In this document: positions 18,601-26,111 of the stretch, piece by piece
Layout: each line of letters begins with the position of its first letter
Position numbering within the stretch: the stretch's first letter is position 1
DNA from: PALSA-1440 sp050011195
Lineage (GTDB): Bacteria; Verrucomicrobiota; Verrucomicrobiia; Limisphaerales; UBA8199
Length of the DNA: 28,472 nt
Assembly: GCA_050011195.1 (NCBI GenBank)
Contig: JBEKJO010000072.1
Coordinates: forward strand, 1 to 28,472
Direction of reading: 5' to 3'
Notes under the pieces: model-generated
Seen by the model: the letters and a program-made list of their open reading frames with translations, nothing else
What the model was told of the DNA's origin: nothing
The model's database searches: none
Made by a program: the position numbers and the translations under genes

Positions 18601-19400
18601 CGGAGGTCGGCTTCCAACTCGGCCTGGGTGGCCAAGGCGTTTTCGCGGACCTGATCGAGGCGGCATTTGCCCTGGACATCGCGGGTGAAGGCGGCGGCAC
18701 TGAAAAGGGCGAGGAAGACTTTGAAGTCTTCGAGGGAGCGGATCGCCAGCTCGAAGTTGATGGCAAAGAAGTGGCTGGGCTTGGTGTCCCGACAGTAGAG
18801 CCGCCATTCGTTGCCATTGGTGAGGATGCCCCATCTGAGCACTTGGGCTTCGTCGAGGTATTCCCGGATTTGGCGGTGCGGATAGCGCTGTTGGCTTTTG
18901 CTGATTTGGGAAAGCGGATGCCCAAACTTCTTGGCTTCCAAAATGCCGACGCCGACGCGATAGCGCTGGACAACGCTCTGGTTGAGAACGCTTTCTTTGG
19001 TGTCGCCATCCGGGTAGAGGATGTAATCCGGCTCTAAATCCTGGTCCGTTTCCGGCAGACGCAAGTTGTCTGACCAGGCGAAGCCAAGCTGCTCAAGAAT
19101 CTTGTCTATGAATTCCTGACGGACTCCCATTTCGTTGTCATAGCGACGCAGGGCAAAGGCACGCTTTTCATAAAGTGCCTTGCAGAACTGAAACACGGGC
19201 TGGGCTTGAGTGTCCGTCGGCCACCAGTCATTATGCTTCAGGCGCGCTTTGAGGTAGTGGTCGGAGAAAAGCCCTTCAGTTGCCCAGAGCTTTCGGACTT
19301 CCGGCATTCCCAGAAGCTCAGGATGATCTTGAATGGTCTTTCGCTTTCCCACGTTTGCCTTTAGAGGGCCAGTGAACACCCCTTTACTACTGCTCCGCAA
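15615..19400 (-). CDS. Type IIG restriction-modification enzyme (Eco57I-like)
   Basis: A single 1261-residue chain that probably both cleaves and methylates DNA. The N-terminal region has a PD-(D/E)XK-like nuclease pattern: Asp125 (EPDYILYPDG) and Glu155-Ala-Lys157 (GILEAKKFG). The N6-adenine methyltransferase core follows: GTYYTPDYIVKYI, motif I DPAMGSGHFL (about 526), motif II YGVDLNPLAVELAKLSLWL and motif IV NPPW (781-784). The C-terminal part (with EITRGAECGMNHPA) should be the target recognition region. There is no separate S or R gene, and no BREX or DISARM partner. The start is uncertain: the longest frame begins with TTG at 19400; a GTG at 19350-19352 has AAAGG five bases upstream and is a good alternative. 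Target sequence is unknown. Confidence 0.88.
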   Translation of the reverse strand: MRSSSKGVFTGPLKANVGKRKTIQDHPELLGMPEVRKLWATEGLFSDHYLKARLKHNDWWPTDTQAQPVFQFCKALYEKRAFALRRYDNEMGVRQEFIDKILEQLGFAWSDNLRLPETDQDLEPDYILYPDGDTKESVLNQSVVQRYRVGVGILEAKKFGHPLSQISKSQQRYPHRQIREYLDEAQVLRWGILTNGNEWRLYCRDTKPSHFFAINFELAIRSLEDFKVFLALFSAAAFTRDVQGKCRLDQVRENALATQAELEADLRQRIFTIVEILANGFAERPENNITDADLPRLYENCLIFLYRLLFILYAEGRQLLPVEPKSRKYYKQLSLARLLTPLKNFTEYDSQTQTRFYRDIHALCLLINGTDKKANDEFGVPRYNGGLFDPDRYPLLKEWAVADAVLADVLRQLMFTPEKAGQKFVPFESVDYADLSVQQLGSIYEGLLEHHFVREDGKLVLQTDKAERKATGTYYTPDYIVKYIVEQTLTPLLQEIEQREPVKTARAAGQQDNSFAEAVLKLDICDPAMGSGHFLVEATTFLADHIVYHPTTKFQAEFVKGESQEETEIAYWRRRVVESCIYGVDLNPLAVELAKLSLWLTTISTDQPLNFLDHHLRCGNSLIGARLDQLGGLPQKKGKAGVQQIQFTFGPDFKLAVAETISQIHQIEGQASFDMVTVKAKEKRWQVEILPRLAPYKRVADLWTNIFFDGPLSEEEYLTAAKQILVAAEAGADELREAAARYGVKELDKPYFHWELEFPEVFFNDDGSPGKDAGFDAVVGNPPWLGLRTGEIQAGLLNWLRVHYHSSVGQFDLAAIFCELACVLTSQNAPIGEVVPKRILTNESYEALRKILAVERHLNCAIDLGVAFAGVDNDAALLVAGGSDSAAATTLGKRVGESAFVFHRVPSSTFKVMPFHIIPVNSRADAISLSARIASRDVLPLGQLAEITRGAECGMNHPAISKKPAAGALPLIDHLDMNRHHVSHEGWFVDPAKIEAAVLKPASLYQTVPKLLIRFLSSGIVAASDDTGYASTNLVYHVASGNETSFLCGVLCSRLLNFWYHTAFQNEEVKFPHVQKSHLVRLPIRRIEFTTAEKKRSVLVDKARQLYQLALRGGNSDSVLAFVTDQLASKPERADVVHDLLAFLAEQMTALNREQRAAAKQFLTNLKDFHGIDAHALKPKTKLDEFWELEAAEVFAHFRANKLRLKDADEEKIRARFQSAKDKVLPLKASLAFTDDLIDEIVYRLYGLTPDEIRIVKEAGK

Positions 19401-19555
19401 GTCTTGTCTTTCCCGGTCTTGCGGTGAACCGCGCTTAAAAGGAGTTTGTCGCTGGACAGCGCTTGGGATAGGCTCTCCCCCGCATGACCTTAATTATTTG
19501 GAAGGACATCTTCACCATCCGCTCTGCGCGGGATGCGGAGCTGTGCGGCGTGAAA

Positions 19556-21448
19556 ATGAGTCCCCGCCTGCAAAGCGCCGTCGCAGGGATGAAAGGGCTT
19601 GGGACCATCTGGATTCTTCTGGTAGCGCTCAACCTGCCCGCGCGGGCGGAGTTCACTATCGCCCGGGGAGGGCGTGCGCGTTGCGTGATCGTGCGGCAGG
19701 CGGGGGCGACCCTGGCGGAGTCCAACGCCGTGCGTGAGCTGGCGGGGACGCTGGAGAAGATCACCGGCGGGACGTTTGTGGTTCAGGAGGCGAAGGACGC
19801 GAAGGCGCCGAAGGGGGCGATAATCGTTGGCCCGGGCGCGGTTGCCCGGGCGCTGTTCCCGGAGGCGGGGCTGGACAAGCTGGGTTCCGAGGAGTTGGTG
19901 ATGCGGGTGAAGAGCGGGCGGTTGCTGCTGGCCGGGGGGCGGCCACGCGGGACGGTCTATGCGGTGTATCATTTCTTGCAGGAGCAATGCGGCGTGTGCT
20001 GGTGGGCGCCGTGGGCCACGACCATCCCGCATCGCCCGAGCTTGCGGGTTGCCGCGCTCGATGTCCGCAGCCGACCCGCGTTCGAGTATCGCGAGCCGTA
20101 TTGGTTCGCGGGGTTCGATCCGCAATGGAAGGCCCACAACGGCGCCAATGGCGAGAACCACCTCATTCCCGAGGCCCTGGGCGGTTGCATCAAATACAAG
20201 GGTTTCTGCCACACGTTTTATCCGCTAGTGCCCCCGGACAAGTATTTCGGCCCGCACCCCGAGTGGTACAGCCTGGTTAACGGCAAGCGCACGCACGACA
20301 ACGCCCAGCTTTGCCTGTCGAACCCGGAGCTGCGCGACTTTGTCGTCCAGCGGGTGAAGGAGTGGCTGCGCGAGGCGCCGGACGCGAAGATCATTTCAGT
20401 GACCCAACACGACTGTGCCGGCGCGTGCGAGTGCCCAAACTGCAAGGCGATTGACGACGCCGAGGGCAGTCCTGCCGGGAGCATGTTGGCCTTCGTGAAT
20501 TACATCGCGGAGAAGATCGGGCCGGAGTTCCCGGACGTGGCGGTGGATACGTTTGCCTATCAATACACGCGGCACCCGCCCAAGACGATCCACCCGCGGC
20601 CAAACGTCATCGTGCGGTTGTGCTCGATCGAATGCAATTTCCGCGAGCCGCTGGACGGCCCGTCCAATGCGGCCTTCCTCGCCGACCTGGCGACGTGGTC
20701 GAAGATTTGTCCCCGCCTTTACGTGTGGGACTACGTGACCGACTTCGGCAACTACGTGTTGCCGCATCCGAACTGGTTCACGCTGGGGCCGAACGTCCGC
20801 CTGTTCCGCGCCTACGGCGTGAAGGGGGTTTTCGAGGAAGGCGCTTATGCCGGCCCGGGGGAGGAGATGGCCGAGATGCGGGCGTGGTTGCTGGCGCAAC
20901 TGCTGTGGAATCCGCAACAGGACGACCGGGCGCTGATCCGGGAGTTCCTGCGGGGCTATTACGGCGAGAGGGCAGGGGACATCATCGAGCGTTACCTGGA
21001 GTTGATGCACGACGCGTCCAAGGGCTTCTACCTGGCCTGTTACCTGGGCAAGGAGGCGCCGCACCTGCGGTTCCAGCCCCTGGCCGCGGCGGAACGGCTT
21101 TGGCAGCAGGCCGAAGAGGCCGCCAGTCGCGAGCCTGATCCCGAGAAGCTGATGCGCGTCCGCATGGGGCACTTGCCGGTGCGCTGCGCCTGTCTGGAGC
21201 GTTGGGTGTCGCTGCGGCAGGAATGCCGGGAGCAAAACGGGACGTGGCCGTGGCCGGAGTCGCGCAAAGCCGCCGCCGACGCATTTCGCGCGGTGTGCCA
21301 GAGTGTTCCGGGGAAGGATTGGACTCCGGTGCGTGTGCTCAGCGAGGGGGGCCGGCAGGTGGATGATTTCCTGAAGGGGTTTGACGTGGACCCGCCTGAG
21401 ACCAACGGCCCGCCGCCGCCCAAGGGGGTGCTCCACTCGCCCCCGTAG
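19556..21448 (+). CDS. Secreted DUF4838 domain protein, glycan-associated
   Basis: A 630-residue exported protein. A signal peptide of about 31 residues (MSPRLQSAVAGMKGLGTIWI...LPARA) is followed by an N-terminal alpha-beta domain like that of alpha-glucuronidases and GH20 enzymes (about 32-150: ECF-like SNAVRELAGTLEKITGG, GRPRGTVYAVYHFLQEQCG) and the DUF4838 barrel (about 190-500: FEYREPYW, HPEWYSLVNGKR, SVTQHDCAGACECPNC, TFAYQYTRHPPKTIHPRPNV). These proteins accompany polysaccharide degradation genes; a glycosidase role is likely but unproven. Start: ATG at 19556; a second ATG (19589) would also leave a full signal peptide. Divergent from the restriction enzyme. The C-terminus ends in a Pro-rich tail. 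Confidence 0.9.
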   Translation: MSPRLQSAVAGMKGLGTIWILLVALNLPARAEFTIARGGRARCVIVRQAGATLAESNAVRELAGTLEKITGGTFVVQEAKDAKAPKGAIIVGPGAVARALFPEAGLDKLGSEELVMRVKSGRLLLAGGRPRGTVYAVYHFLQEQCGVCWWAPWATTIPHRPSLRVAALDVRSRPAFEYREPYWFAGFDPQWKAHNGANGENHLIPEALGGCIKYKGFCHTFYPLVPPDKYFGPHPEWYSLVNGKRTHDNAQLCLSNPELRDFVVQRVKEWLREAPDAKIISVTQHDCAGACECPNCKAIDDAEGSPAGSMLAFVNYIAEKIGPEFPDVAVDTFAYQYTRHPPKTIHPRPNVIVRLCSIECNFREPLDGPSNAAFLADLATWSKICPRLYVWDYVTDFGNYVLPHPNWFTLGPNVRLFRAYGVKGVFEEGAYAGPGEEMAEMRAWLLAQLLWNPQQDDRALIREFLRGYYGERAGDIIERYLELMHDASKGFYLACYLGKEAPHLRFQPLAAAERLWQQAEEAASREPDPEKLMRVRMGHLPVRCACLERWVSLRQECREQNGTWPWPESRKAAADAFRAVCQSVPGKDWTPVRVLSEGGRQVDDFLKGFDVDPPETNGPPPPKGVLHSPP

Positions 21449-21479
21449 TCCGACCTGCGCGGGCTGAACCTGCCGCCCT

Positions 21480-21575
21480 GAAATCCGAGGGCCGAAGCTG
21501 GTGAAGATGGAGAATGGCCGCGCCGTCTTCTCGGTCGGCTCCGGGAACTACAGCTTCGAGAGCCAAATGCGTTGA
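21480..21575 (+). pseudogene. C-terminal remnant resembling an alpha-L-rhamnosidase
   Basis: The frame reads ...KLVKMENGRAVFSVGSGNYSFESQMR and stops at TGA 21573-21575. NGRAVFSVGSGNYSFES resembles the last beta strands of bacterial GH78 alpha-L-rhamnosidases, which often end with a Val-Gly-Ser-Gly-x-Tyr-x-Phe pattern. No more than about 30 codons of that gene remain. The recognition rests on one short motif, so it is tentative. Confidence 0.4.
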
Positions 21576-21619
21576 CTCTCATCTTGCTGCCCGGCGTCGT
21601 TGAAAGTATCTTCTGGAAT

Positions 21620-21802
21620 ATGAGCACCGCTGAAAAGGATTTGCGCACCCGTGCCGAAGAGGCCTTCGTGCCGGAGTGGCAAAAGGAGTTGCTCAATGCG
21701 CGACGTAAGGCAGTCGAAGAGGGGCGGGAGGACATTCTGGAGTGGGACCGCGTCGAGGCCGCTGCGACTGCCGCTCAGGGGCGGCCCTACTGGAACGATT
21801 GA
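21620..21802 (+). CDS. Small acidic helical protein, antitoxin-like
   Basis: A 60-residue product starting MSTAEKDLRTRAEEAFVPEWQKELLNARRKAVEEGREDILEWDRVEAAATAAQG. It is mainly helical and highly charged. Its size and the C-terminal DILEWDRVE segment recall addiction-module antitoxins, but no toxin gene is next to it, and I cannot name a family. The frame is open 16 codons further upstream. Just after the stop, a different frame reads DETVTAERRRAIAERVIRSLGLAGL to 21878, which could be a lost continuation. Moderate evidence only. Confidence 0.45.
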   Translation: MSTAEKDLRTRAEEAFVPEWQKELLNARRKAVEEGREDILEWDRVEAAATAAQGRPYWND

Positions 21803-21947
21803 TGAGACTGTCACAGCGGAACGCCGGCGCGCGATCGCCGAGCGGGTTATCCGCAGCCTTGGCTTGGCGGGGCTTTAGCCCTGGCTCCGCTTGACTTTGT
21901 TTTTACGCTAATGACTTTGTCCCAAACATCCTGTTAGGGATCATGAT

Positions 21948-22421
21948 ATGAAGAGCGCGTGTTTGGCGGTTTTCGCTTTGGCTTGTGCCTCCGGTTGCGA
22001 CAGAATTTCGCCAGTGGATGCGACGAAGACCGCGATGGGAGAGACCTTCGCGCGCATCACGATCTACGCCGAGACAAACAAGTCGGTCCCGCAATCGCTG
22101 GACATTCTGCCGCGGCGAGCGGGATATGCGAACAAGACGACGGACGGGTGGAACCGACCGCTACAATATGACCTCAGCAAAGACGGGATCATCACGCTTA
22201 GGAGTTTTGGCGCAGATGGGAAGCCGGGCGGCGAGGGCGAAAATGAGGATATTTCTCTAAGCTACCACTCCAAAAGGCCCGACGGCAGTCTTTGGGTTGG
22301 ATCACCGATGTGGATAGTCGAGGCAGAGATTCATCCCCAACAAGACGGCACAGCGAACGGGAACCATCTGATTCGCTCAGAGACAAATCGAACGTCATCG
22401 ACGGCTGGCTCCCGTCGCTGA
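21948..22421 (+). CDS. Lipoprotein with a pseudopilin GspG-like C-terminal domain
   Basis: A 157-residue protein with a short signal sequence and lipobox ending at Cys17 (ACASGC), then a helix and a segment DGWNRPLQYDLSKDGIITLRSFGADGKPGGEGENEDIS (about residues 66-103). This is the calcium-binding beta domain of type II secretion major pseudopilins (GspG: DPWG-x-PYQY...GADG-x-PGGEG-x-ADI). The usual pilin N-terminal methylation site and long hydrophobic helix are absent, so the domain appears to be carried as a lipoprotein in the envelope rather than as a pilus subunit. AGGGA lies 10 bases before the ATG. The last 30 residues look poorly conserved. Confidence 0.75.
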   Translation: MKSACLAVFALACASGCDRISPVDATKTAMGETFARITIYAETNKSVPQSLDILPRRAGYANKTTDGWNRPLQYDLSKDGIITLRSFGADGKPGGEGENEDISLSYHSKRPDGSLWVGSPMWIVEAEIHPQQDGTANGNHLIRSETNRTSSTAGSRR

Positions 22422-22571
22422 CCTCTGCGTTAAAGGCCGAAAAAGCGAGGTCTGAGACCGTCTCTGAGAATCCCCGAGATCGGCCCCGCACCCGGAGCGG
22501 CAAAGCTGGAGCTGGGGGCATCCGATGCAGAGCTCGATGTAGCCCGGCTCCTGTGCGTGGACAAGGATCAG

Positions 22572-24473
22572 ATGCTTGATTCCGGTGAGAGAACCCGCCA
22601 CTGTCGCATCGTGAATCGTGCCCTTCAATCCAATCGCGCCGGTCTGGTTCCTCCCCCCGCCACCTTGCTGATCCTCCTTCTCGCGGCGTCGGCCTTTGCC
22701 GGCGAGGCGGCGGGGGGCCTGCTGACGGCGCAGCAGGGCGGCGGTTATTGGTTGGCGCAGACGAAAGACCTCGGCGTTTGGTGGTGTGAGAGCGGTTGGA
22801 AAGTCGGGCGTGAGACCGGATTGCTGGATAAGCCGCGCGGCAGGCCGGAGCCGGTCGCAATCTCGGCGGCGCGGGGCGAATTCGAGCCGGCGCAGGTGGT
22901 TCTGCGCCCCGAGAAGGACAGTGAGCTGGTATCCGCCGAAGCCAGCCCGTTGCGCAGCCGGTGGGGCGGGGTGGCCGGCATTTCGGTGCAGATCAATGAG
23001 GTCGCCTATGTCCAGGTCACCCACCCGACGGATTCGACCGGCGTGCCGGGCTGGTATCCCGATCCGCTGCCGCCGTTGCGACTGCCCCTCGCTCTTCGCG
23101 CCGGGCAAAACCAGCCGCTCTGGCTCACGTTTCATGTCCCGCGCGAGACCAAACCGGGCGATTACCACGGCGAGCTGCGGCTCAAGACTTCCCTGGGCGC
23201 CGTCAATGTGCCGCTGCGCGTCCACGTCTATGATTTTACGCTGCCGGCAGAGACGCATTTGAAGAGCGCGCTGGGCCTGGGCTCGCACAACATCAACCGG
23301 TATTACCACTTGACGCAGCCGGAGGACAAGGAGGCGGTGTTCGAGAAATACCTGCGCAACTTTGCCGAGCATCGCATCAGCCCGTATTCGTTTTATGACT
23401 ATGCGCCGATTGATATTCGGTTCGCAGGGCAGGGGACCAATCAGCATGCGCGGGTGGATTTCACGAAGTTCGACCGGGCCGCAGCGCAATGGCTGGACCA
23501 GGCGCGCTTCAACACGTTCGTCCTCCCCTTGCGCGGGATGGGCGGCGGGACGTTTTACAGCCGGGTCCTCGGGGAGCTGGAGGGATTTCAGGAAGGCACG
23601 CCGGAATTCGCGCGGCTGTTTCAGGATTACCTCGGCCAGATCGAGACGCATCTGCGGGAACGGAACTGGCTGCCCAAGGCCTTCACCTACTGGTTTGATG
23701 AGCCGGCGCCCAAGGACTTCGAGTTCGTCGCGGACGGCATGAAGCGGTTGAACGCCGCCGCACCCGGCATCAAGCGGATGTTGACGGTGCAGCCCGAGCC
23801 GCCGTTGCTGGGGCAGGTGGACATTTGGTGCGGCCTGACGCCGAAATGGACGCCGGAGCTGGTGCGCGAGCGGCGGGCGGCGGGCGAGGAGGTCTGGTGG
23901 TATATCTGCTGCGGCCCGCACGCGCCCTATATCACGGAGTTTATTGATCATCCGGGCACGGAACTGCGGCTTTGGCCGTGGCAATCCTGGCAATACGGCG
24001 TGCAGGGGATATTGATTTGGGAGACGCTTTATTGGACCAGCCCAGCGGCGTTCCCGCCACCCAAAGTCCAGGACCCGTGGACCGACCCCATGAGCTACAA
24101 GTCCGGCTACGGCGAGAAACCCGGCGAGATCGGCTACTGGGGCAATGGCGACGGGCGCTTCCTTTATCCGCCGCGACGGGACCCGACCGTTGACCAGGCG
24201 CCCTGCCTCGACGCTCCCGTCAATTCCATCCGCTGGGAGAACCTGCGCGATGGGATGGAGGACTACGAGTATTTCTGGCTGCTGCAACAAGCCGCCACGC
24301 ACGAGCTGGTCTGGCACGGCGGGACCGAGCTGCTAAAGCAGGCGCGCGAGCTTTTGAAGGTGCCAAGCGAAGTTTCCCGGGACCTCACACACTTCACCGC
24401 CGACCCGCGGCTCATGCTCGCCCATCGCGACCGCGTCGCCCGGATGATCGAGCGCTTGCAGCGGAGCAGGTAG
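22572..24473 (+). CDS. Secreted DUF4091/GH123-like glycoside hydrolase
   Basis: A 633-residue exported protein. After a signal peptide (LLILLLAASAFAGEA) comes an N-terminal beta-sandwich (about 60-230, with ARGEFEPAQVVLRP and GDYHGELRL) and a barrel domain with TYWFDEPAPKDFEFVADGMKRL (Asp-Glu of the FDEP motif probably catalytic) and, near the end, RWENLRDGMEDYEYFWLL, the hallmark of DUF4091 and GH123 N-acetylgalactosaminidase-like families. The substrate is unknown. The start is uncertain: GTG 22557, ATG 22572 and GTG 22611 are all in frame; the last would give the most usual signal peptide length. Same direction as the DUF4838 gene, separated by small genes and debris. Confidence 0.88.
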   Translation: MLDSGERTRHCRIVNRALQSNRAGLVPPPATLLILLLAASAFAGEAAGGLLTAQQGGGYWLAQTKDLGVWWCESGWKVGRETGLLDKPRGRPEPVAISAARGEFEPAQVVLRPEKDSELVSAEASPLRSRWGGVAGISVQINEVAYVQVTHPTDSTGVPGWYPDPLPPLRLPLALRAGQNQPLWLTFHVPRETKPGDYHGELRLKTSLGAVNVPLRVHVYDFTLPAETHLKSALGLGSHNINRYYHLTQPEDKEAVFEKYLRNFAEHRISPYSFYDYAPIDIRFAGQGTNQHARVDFTKFDRAAAQWLDQARFNTFVLPLRGMGGGTFYSRVLGELEGFQEGTPEFARLFQDYLGQIETHLRERNWLPKAFTYWFDEPAPKDFEFVADGMKRLNAAAPGIKRMLTVQPEPPLLGQVDIWCGLTPKWTPELVRERRAAGEEVWWYICCGPHAPYITEFIDHPGTELRLWPWQSWQYGVQGILIWETLYWTSPAAFPPPKVQDPWTDPMSYKSGYGEKPGEIGYWGNGDGRFLYPPRRDPTVDQAPCLDAPVNSIRWENLRDGMEDYEYFWLLQQAATHELVWHGGTELLKQARELLKVPSEVSRDLTHFTADPRLMLAHRDRVARMIERLQRSR

Positions 24474-24513
24474 CGTAGATTTGCAATCTGCTGTAAAGCC
24501 GAGTTGCGCTCTC

Positions 24514-24618
24514 ATTGATCTGGATGACTTCGTCCCAATCCTTTTCAGTGAATTCGAGCAGGGGGGCGCGGCGGATAATGCCGGCGTTGTTGAGCAGGAT
24601 GTCGAGGACGCCGTGATT
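24514..24618 (-). pseudogene. KduD-like short-chain dehydrogenase fragment
   Basis: Read on the minus strand, these 35 codons give NHGVLDILLNNAGIIRRAPL, then LEFTEKDWDEVIQIN. The NNAGIIRRAP core is typical of KduD (2-dehydro-3-deoxy-D-gluconate 5-dehydrogenase) and of the related gluconate 5-dehydrogenases, enzymes of pectin-derived sugar breakdown. Nothing of the family remains on either side: the Rossmann glycine motif and the Tyr-Lys catalytic part are absent. It abuts the DUF4861 fragment on the other strand. Confidence 0.8.
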
Positions 24619-25143
24619 TTTCAGGCTGATTTCGCACCGAAAGAGGTGAAACAGTTCACCCTGACGCCCGGCCAGTCGTCACTAGCGGAGCCGAAGGCGC
24701 GCACGTTTGCCCGGTTCGTGCCGGAGCGGGCGGACGACTTTGCGTGGGAGAACGACCGGATTGCGTTTCGGATGTACGGCCCGGCGCTCCAGAAGCAGGA
24801 CGGTGACAAGACCGGCAGCGGCGTGGACGTCTGGTGCAAACACGCGCGCGAGCCGGTCATCAATTCGATGTACAAACGCAAGAACTATCACAACGATGAC
24901 GGCAAGGCCGCCGACAATTATCGCGTCGGGGCGAATCGCGGTTGCGGCGGCGCGGCGATCTGGTCGGACGGCAAACTGTGGGCCTCGCGGTGTTTCAAGT
25001 CATGGAAACTCGTCGCGGAAGGCCCGATCCGCGCCGTGTTCGAGTTGACGTACGCCCCGTGGAACGCGAATGGCCGCCAGGTTTCCGAGGTCAAACGCGT
25101 GTCGCTTGACGCTACCCGCCAATGCCGCTGGCGCGAACGGTGA
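24619..25143 (+). pseudogene. Truncated DUF4861 protein, pectin-locus type
   Basis: The frame from 24619 carries DUF4861 sequence: ADFAPKEVKQFTL, ARFVPERADDFAWENDRIAFRMYGPAL, GSGVDVWCKHAREPVI, YHNDDGKAADNYRVGANRGCGGAAIWSDGKLW and ELTYAPWNANGRQVSEVKRVSLDA, about 170 residues. Full-length members are about 400 residues with a signal peptide. Here there is no signal peptide and the family sequence stops after SLDA, followed by an unrelated end (RQCRWRER). The frame is open upstream to 24481 but that part is antisense to the KduD fragment, so it is fortuitous. DUF4861 proteins are commonly found near pectin or rhamnogalacturonan degradation genes. Confidence 0.75.
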
Positions 25144-25185
25144 CGGCAACTATTGCAATTGAAATAAAGGGAGCCTGGCGCAGGG

Positions 25186-25431
25186 TCACCACTGCTGTGC
25201 CAGAAACCATTCATCCGATTCGAGGTCGTGTTTCAGCAGGTACTCGTTTTCGTCCATGCCGCGCACTTTGAAATAGTCAGCGCGGGGCCACTCGGGTTTG
25301 CTTTCGACCTGATACCAACGGTCGAGGACCTCGCCCACTTCGATGCGCATTTCTTCCCAAACGAACCTGCGCGGCGTCTCGTCGGCCTTGGCCCCGGCGT
25401 AGCATTCGACTTGGATCGGGATGAGTTTCAT
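25186..25431 (-). CDS. Small conserved cytosolic protein (DUF6504-like)
   Basis: An 81-residue protein starting MKLIPIQVECYAGAKADETPRRFVWEEMRIEVGEVLDRWYQ and ending in YFKVRGMDENEYLLKHDLESDEWFL. The pattern ECY-G-x-x-AxE-P-x-x-F, EV-x-EVLDRWY, YFKV and LxHDxxxDEW is that of a small, widespread protein family that I associate with DUF6504; its role is unknown. There is no signal or membrane segment. AGGGGG lies a few bases before the ATG at 25429-25431, supporting this start. The upstream neighbour, at 25548, is in the same direction with a gap of about 115 bases. Confidence 0.82.
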   Translation of the reverse strand: MKLIPIQVECYAGAKADETPRRFVWEEMRIEVGEVLDRWYQVESKPEWPRADYFKVRGMDENEYLLKHDLESDEWFLAQQW

Positions 25432-25547
25432 CAGCCCCCTGCTTGAGCGCTCTCGTCAAGGCCAAGGCCCGAGCGCGCCCGGCATGGGACGGAAGCGCAA
25501 TCCGCCGTCCACGGCACCTGAACAGTCACGCGGAATAGTTCCGCCCT

Positions 25548-26060
25548 TCAGAAGCCCAGCTTGCTCAATTCGGCTTCCAGCGCCATCTGGAACGGCTGCA
25601 CATCGGAAGCGGGGGGCCGATAGCCAGGCTGTGGCGGAATCAGTCCAAGCTGGCCGGTTTGATCGATTTGCCAGGCGGCAATGTTGCCGTCGCTGAACGT
25701 GACTTTGCCGCTTACGACGGCGCCGGGTCGCGTGAGCTGGTCCACAGAAAGGGTCACCTTGCCCGGACCACCGGCGGGGTGGGCTGCTTTTGGCGCTGCG
25801 GCGCCGGGCCGGGCCAGAGGGGAATGCGCAGCCGCGGCCGGCGGCGCAGCAGACGCCGACAGCACCGTATCACTGAGTTTGGTTGGCTCCGGGTCTTTCG
25901 GCGTCAACTTGAGGTCATCCACCAAGAGCCGGACCTCCATGTAGGTCAGGCGAAGGCCGAGTTCGGACGCCAGCCGGTTTTGAATGTCGGACAGCTTCAG
26001 CCCCTGCGCGATCCAATCTGACACCGTTTTCCGTTGTGCCTCATCGAGATTCAAATTCAT
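25548..26060 (-). CDS. Two-domain protein of unknown function
   Basis: A 170-residue protein. The first 55 residues (MNLNLDEAQRKTVSDWIAQGLKLSDIQNRLASELGLRLTYMEVRLLVDDL) are helical, with the look of a helix-turn-helix-type bundle. A 45-residue Ala/Pro-rich linker follows, then a beta-rich C-terminal domain (KVTLSVDQLTRPGAVVSGKVTFSDGNIAAWQIDQTGQLGLIPP...). The last residues (QPFQMALEAELSKLGF) form a helix. I recall similar proteins in Verrucomicrobia but know of no function. AGGG lies upstream of the ATG at 26058-26060. It is flanked by genes on the same strand. Confidence 0.78.
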   Translation of the reverse strand: MNLNLDEAQRKTVSDWIAQGLKLSDIQNRLASELGLRLTYMEVRLLVDDLKLTPKDPEPTKLSDTVLSASAAPPAAAAHSPLARPGAAAPKAAHPAGGPGKVTLSVDQLTRPGAVVSGKVTFSDGNIAAWQIDQTGQLGLIPPQPGYRPPASDVQPFQMALEAELSKLGF

Positions 26061-26111
26061 AAGCCCTATTATTCGCGGTGAGTGCCGGCTAATTCAACTC
26101 TTGTTTCAGGA

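Noticed and set aside
16986..19037. A 683-codon plus-strand frame opposite the restriction enzyme
   Set aside because: The minus-strand protein has clear methyltransferase motifs; the opposite frame is a composition shadow.
15615..19400. BREX PglX or DISARM methyltransferase
   Set aside because: The protein has its own N-terminal nuclease-like motif, and none of the partner genes (pglZ, brxC, drmA and others) are present.
22395..24317. A 640-codon minus-strand frame opposite the DUF4091 gene
   Set aside because: The plus-strand gene has a signal peptide and DUF4091/GH123 hallmarks; the antisense frame has none.
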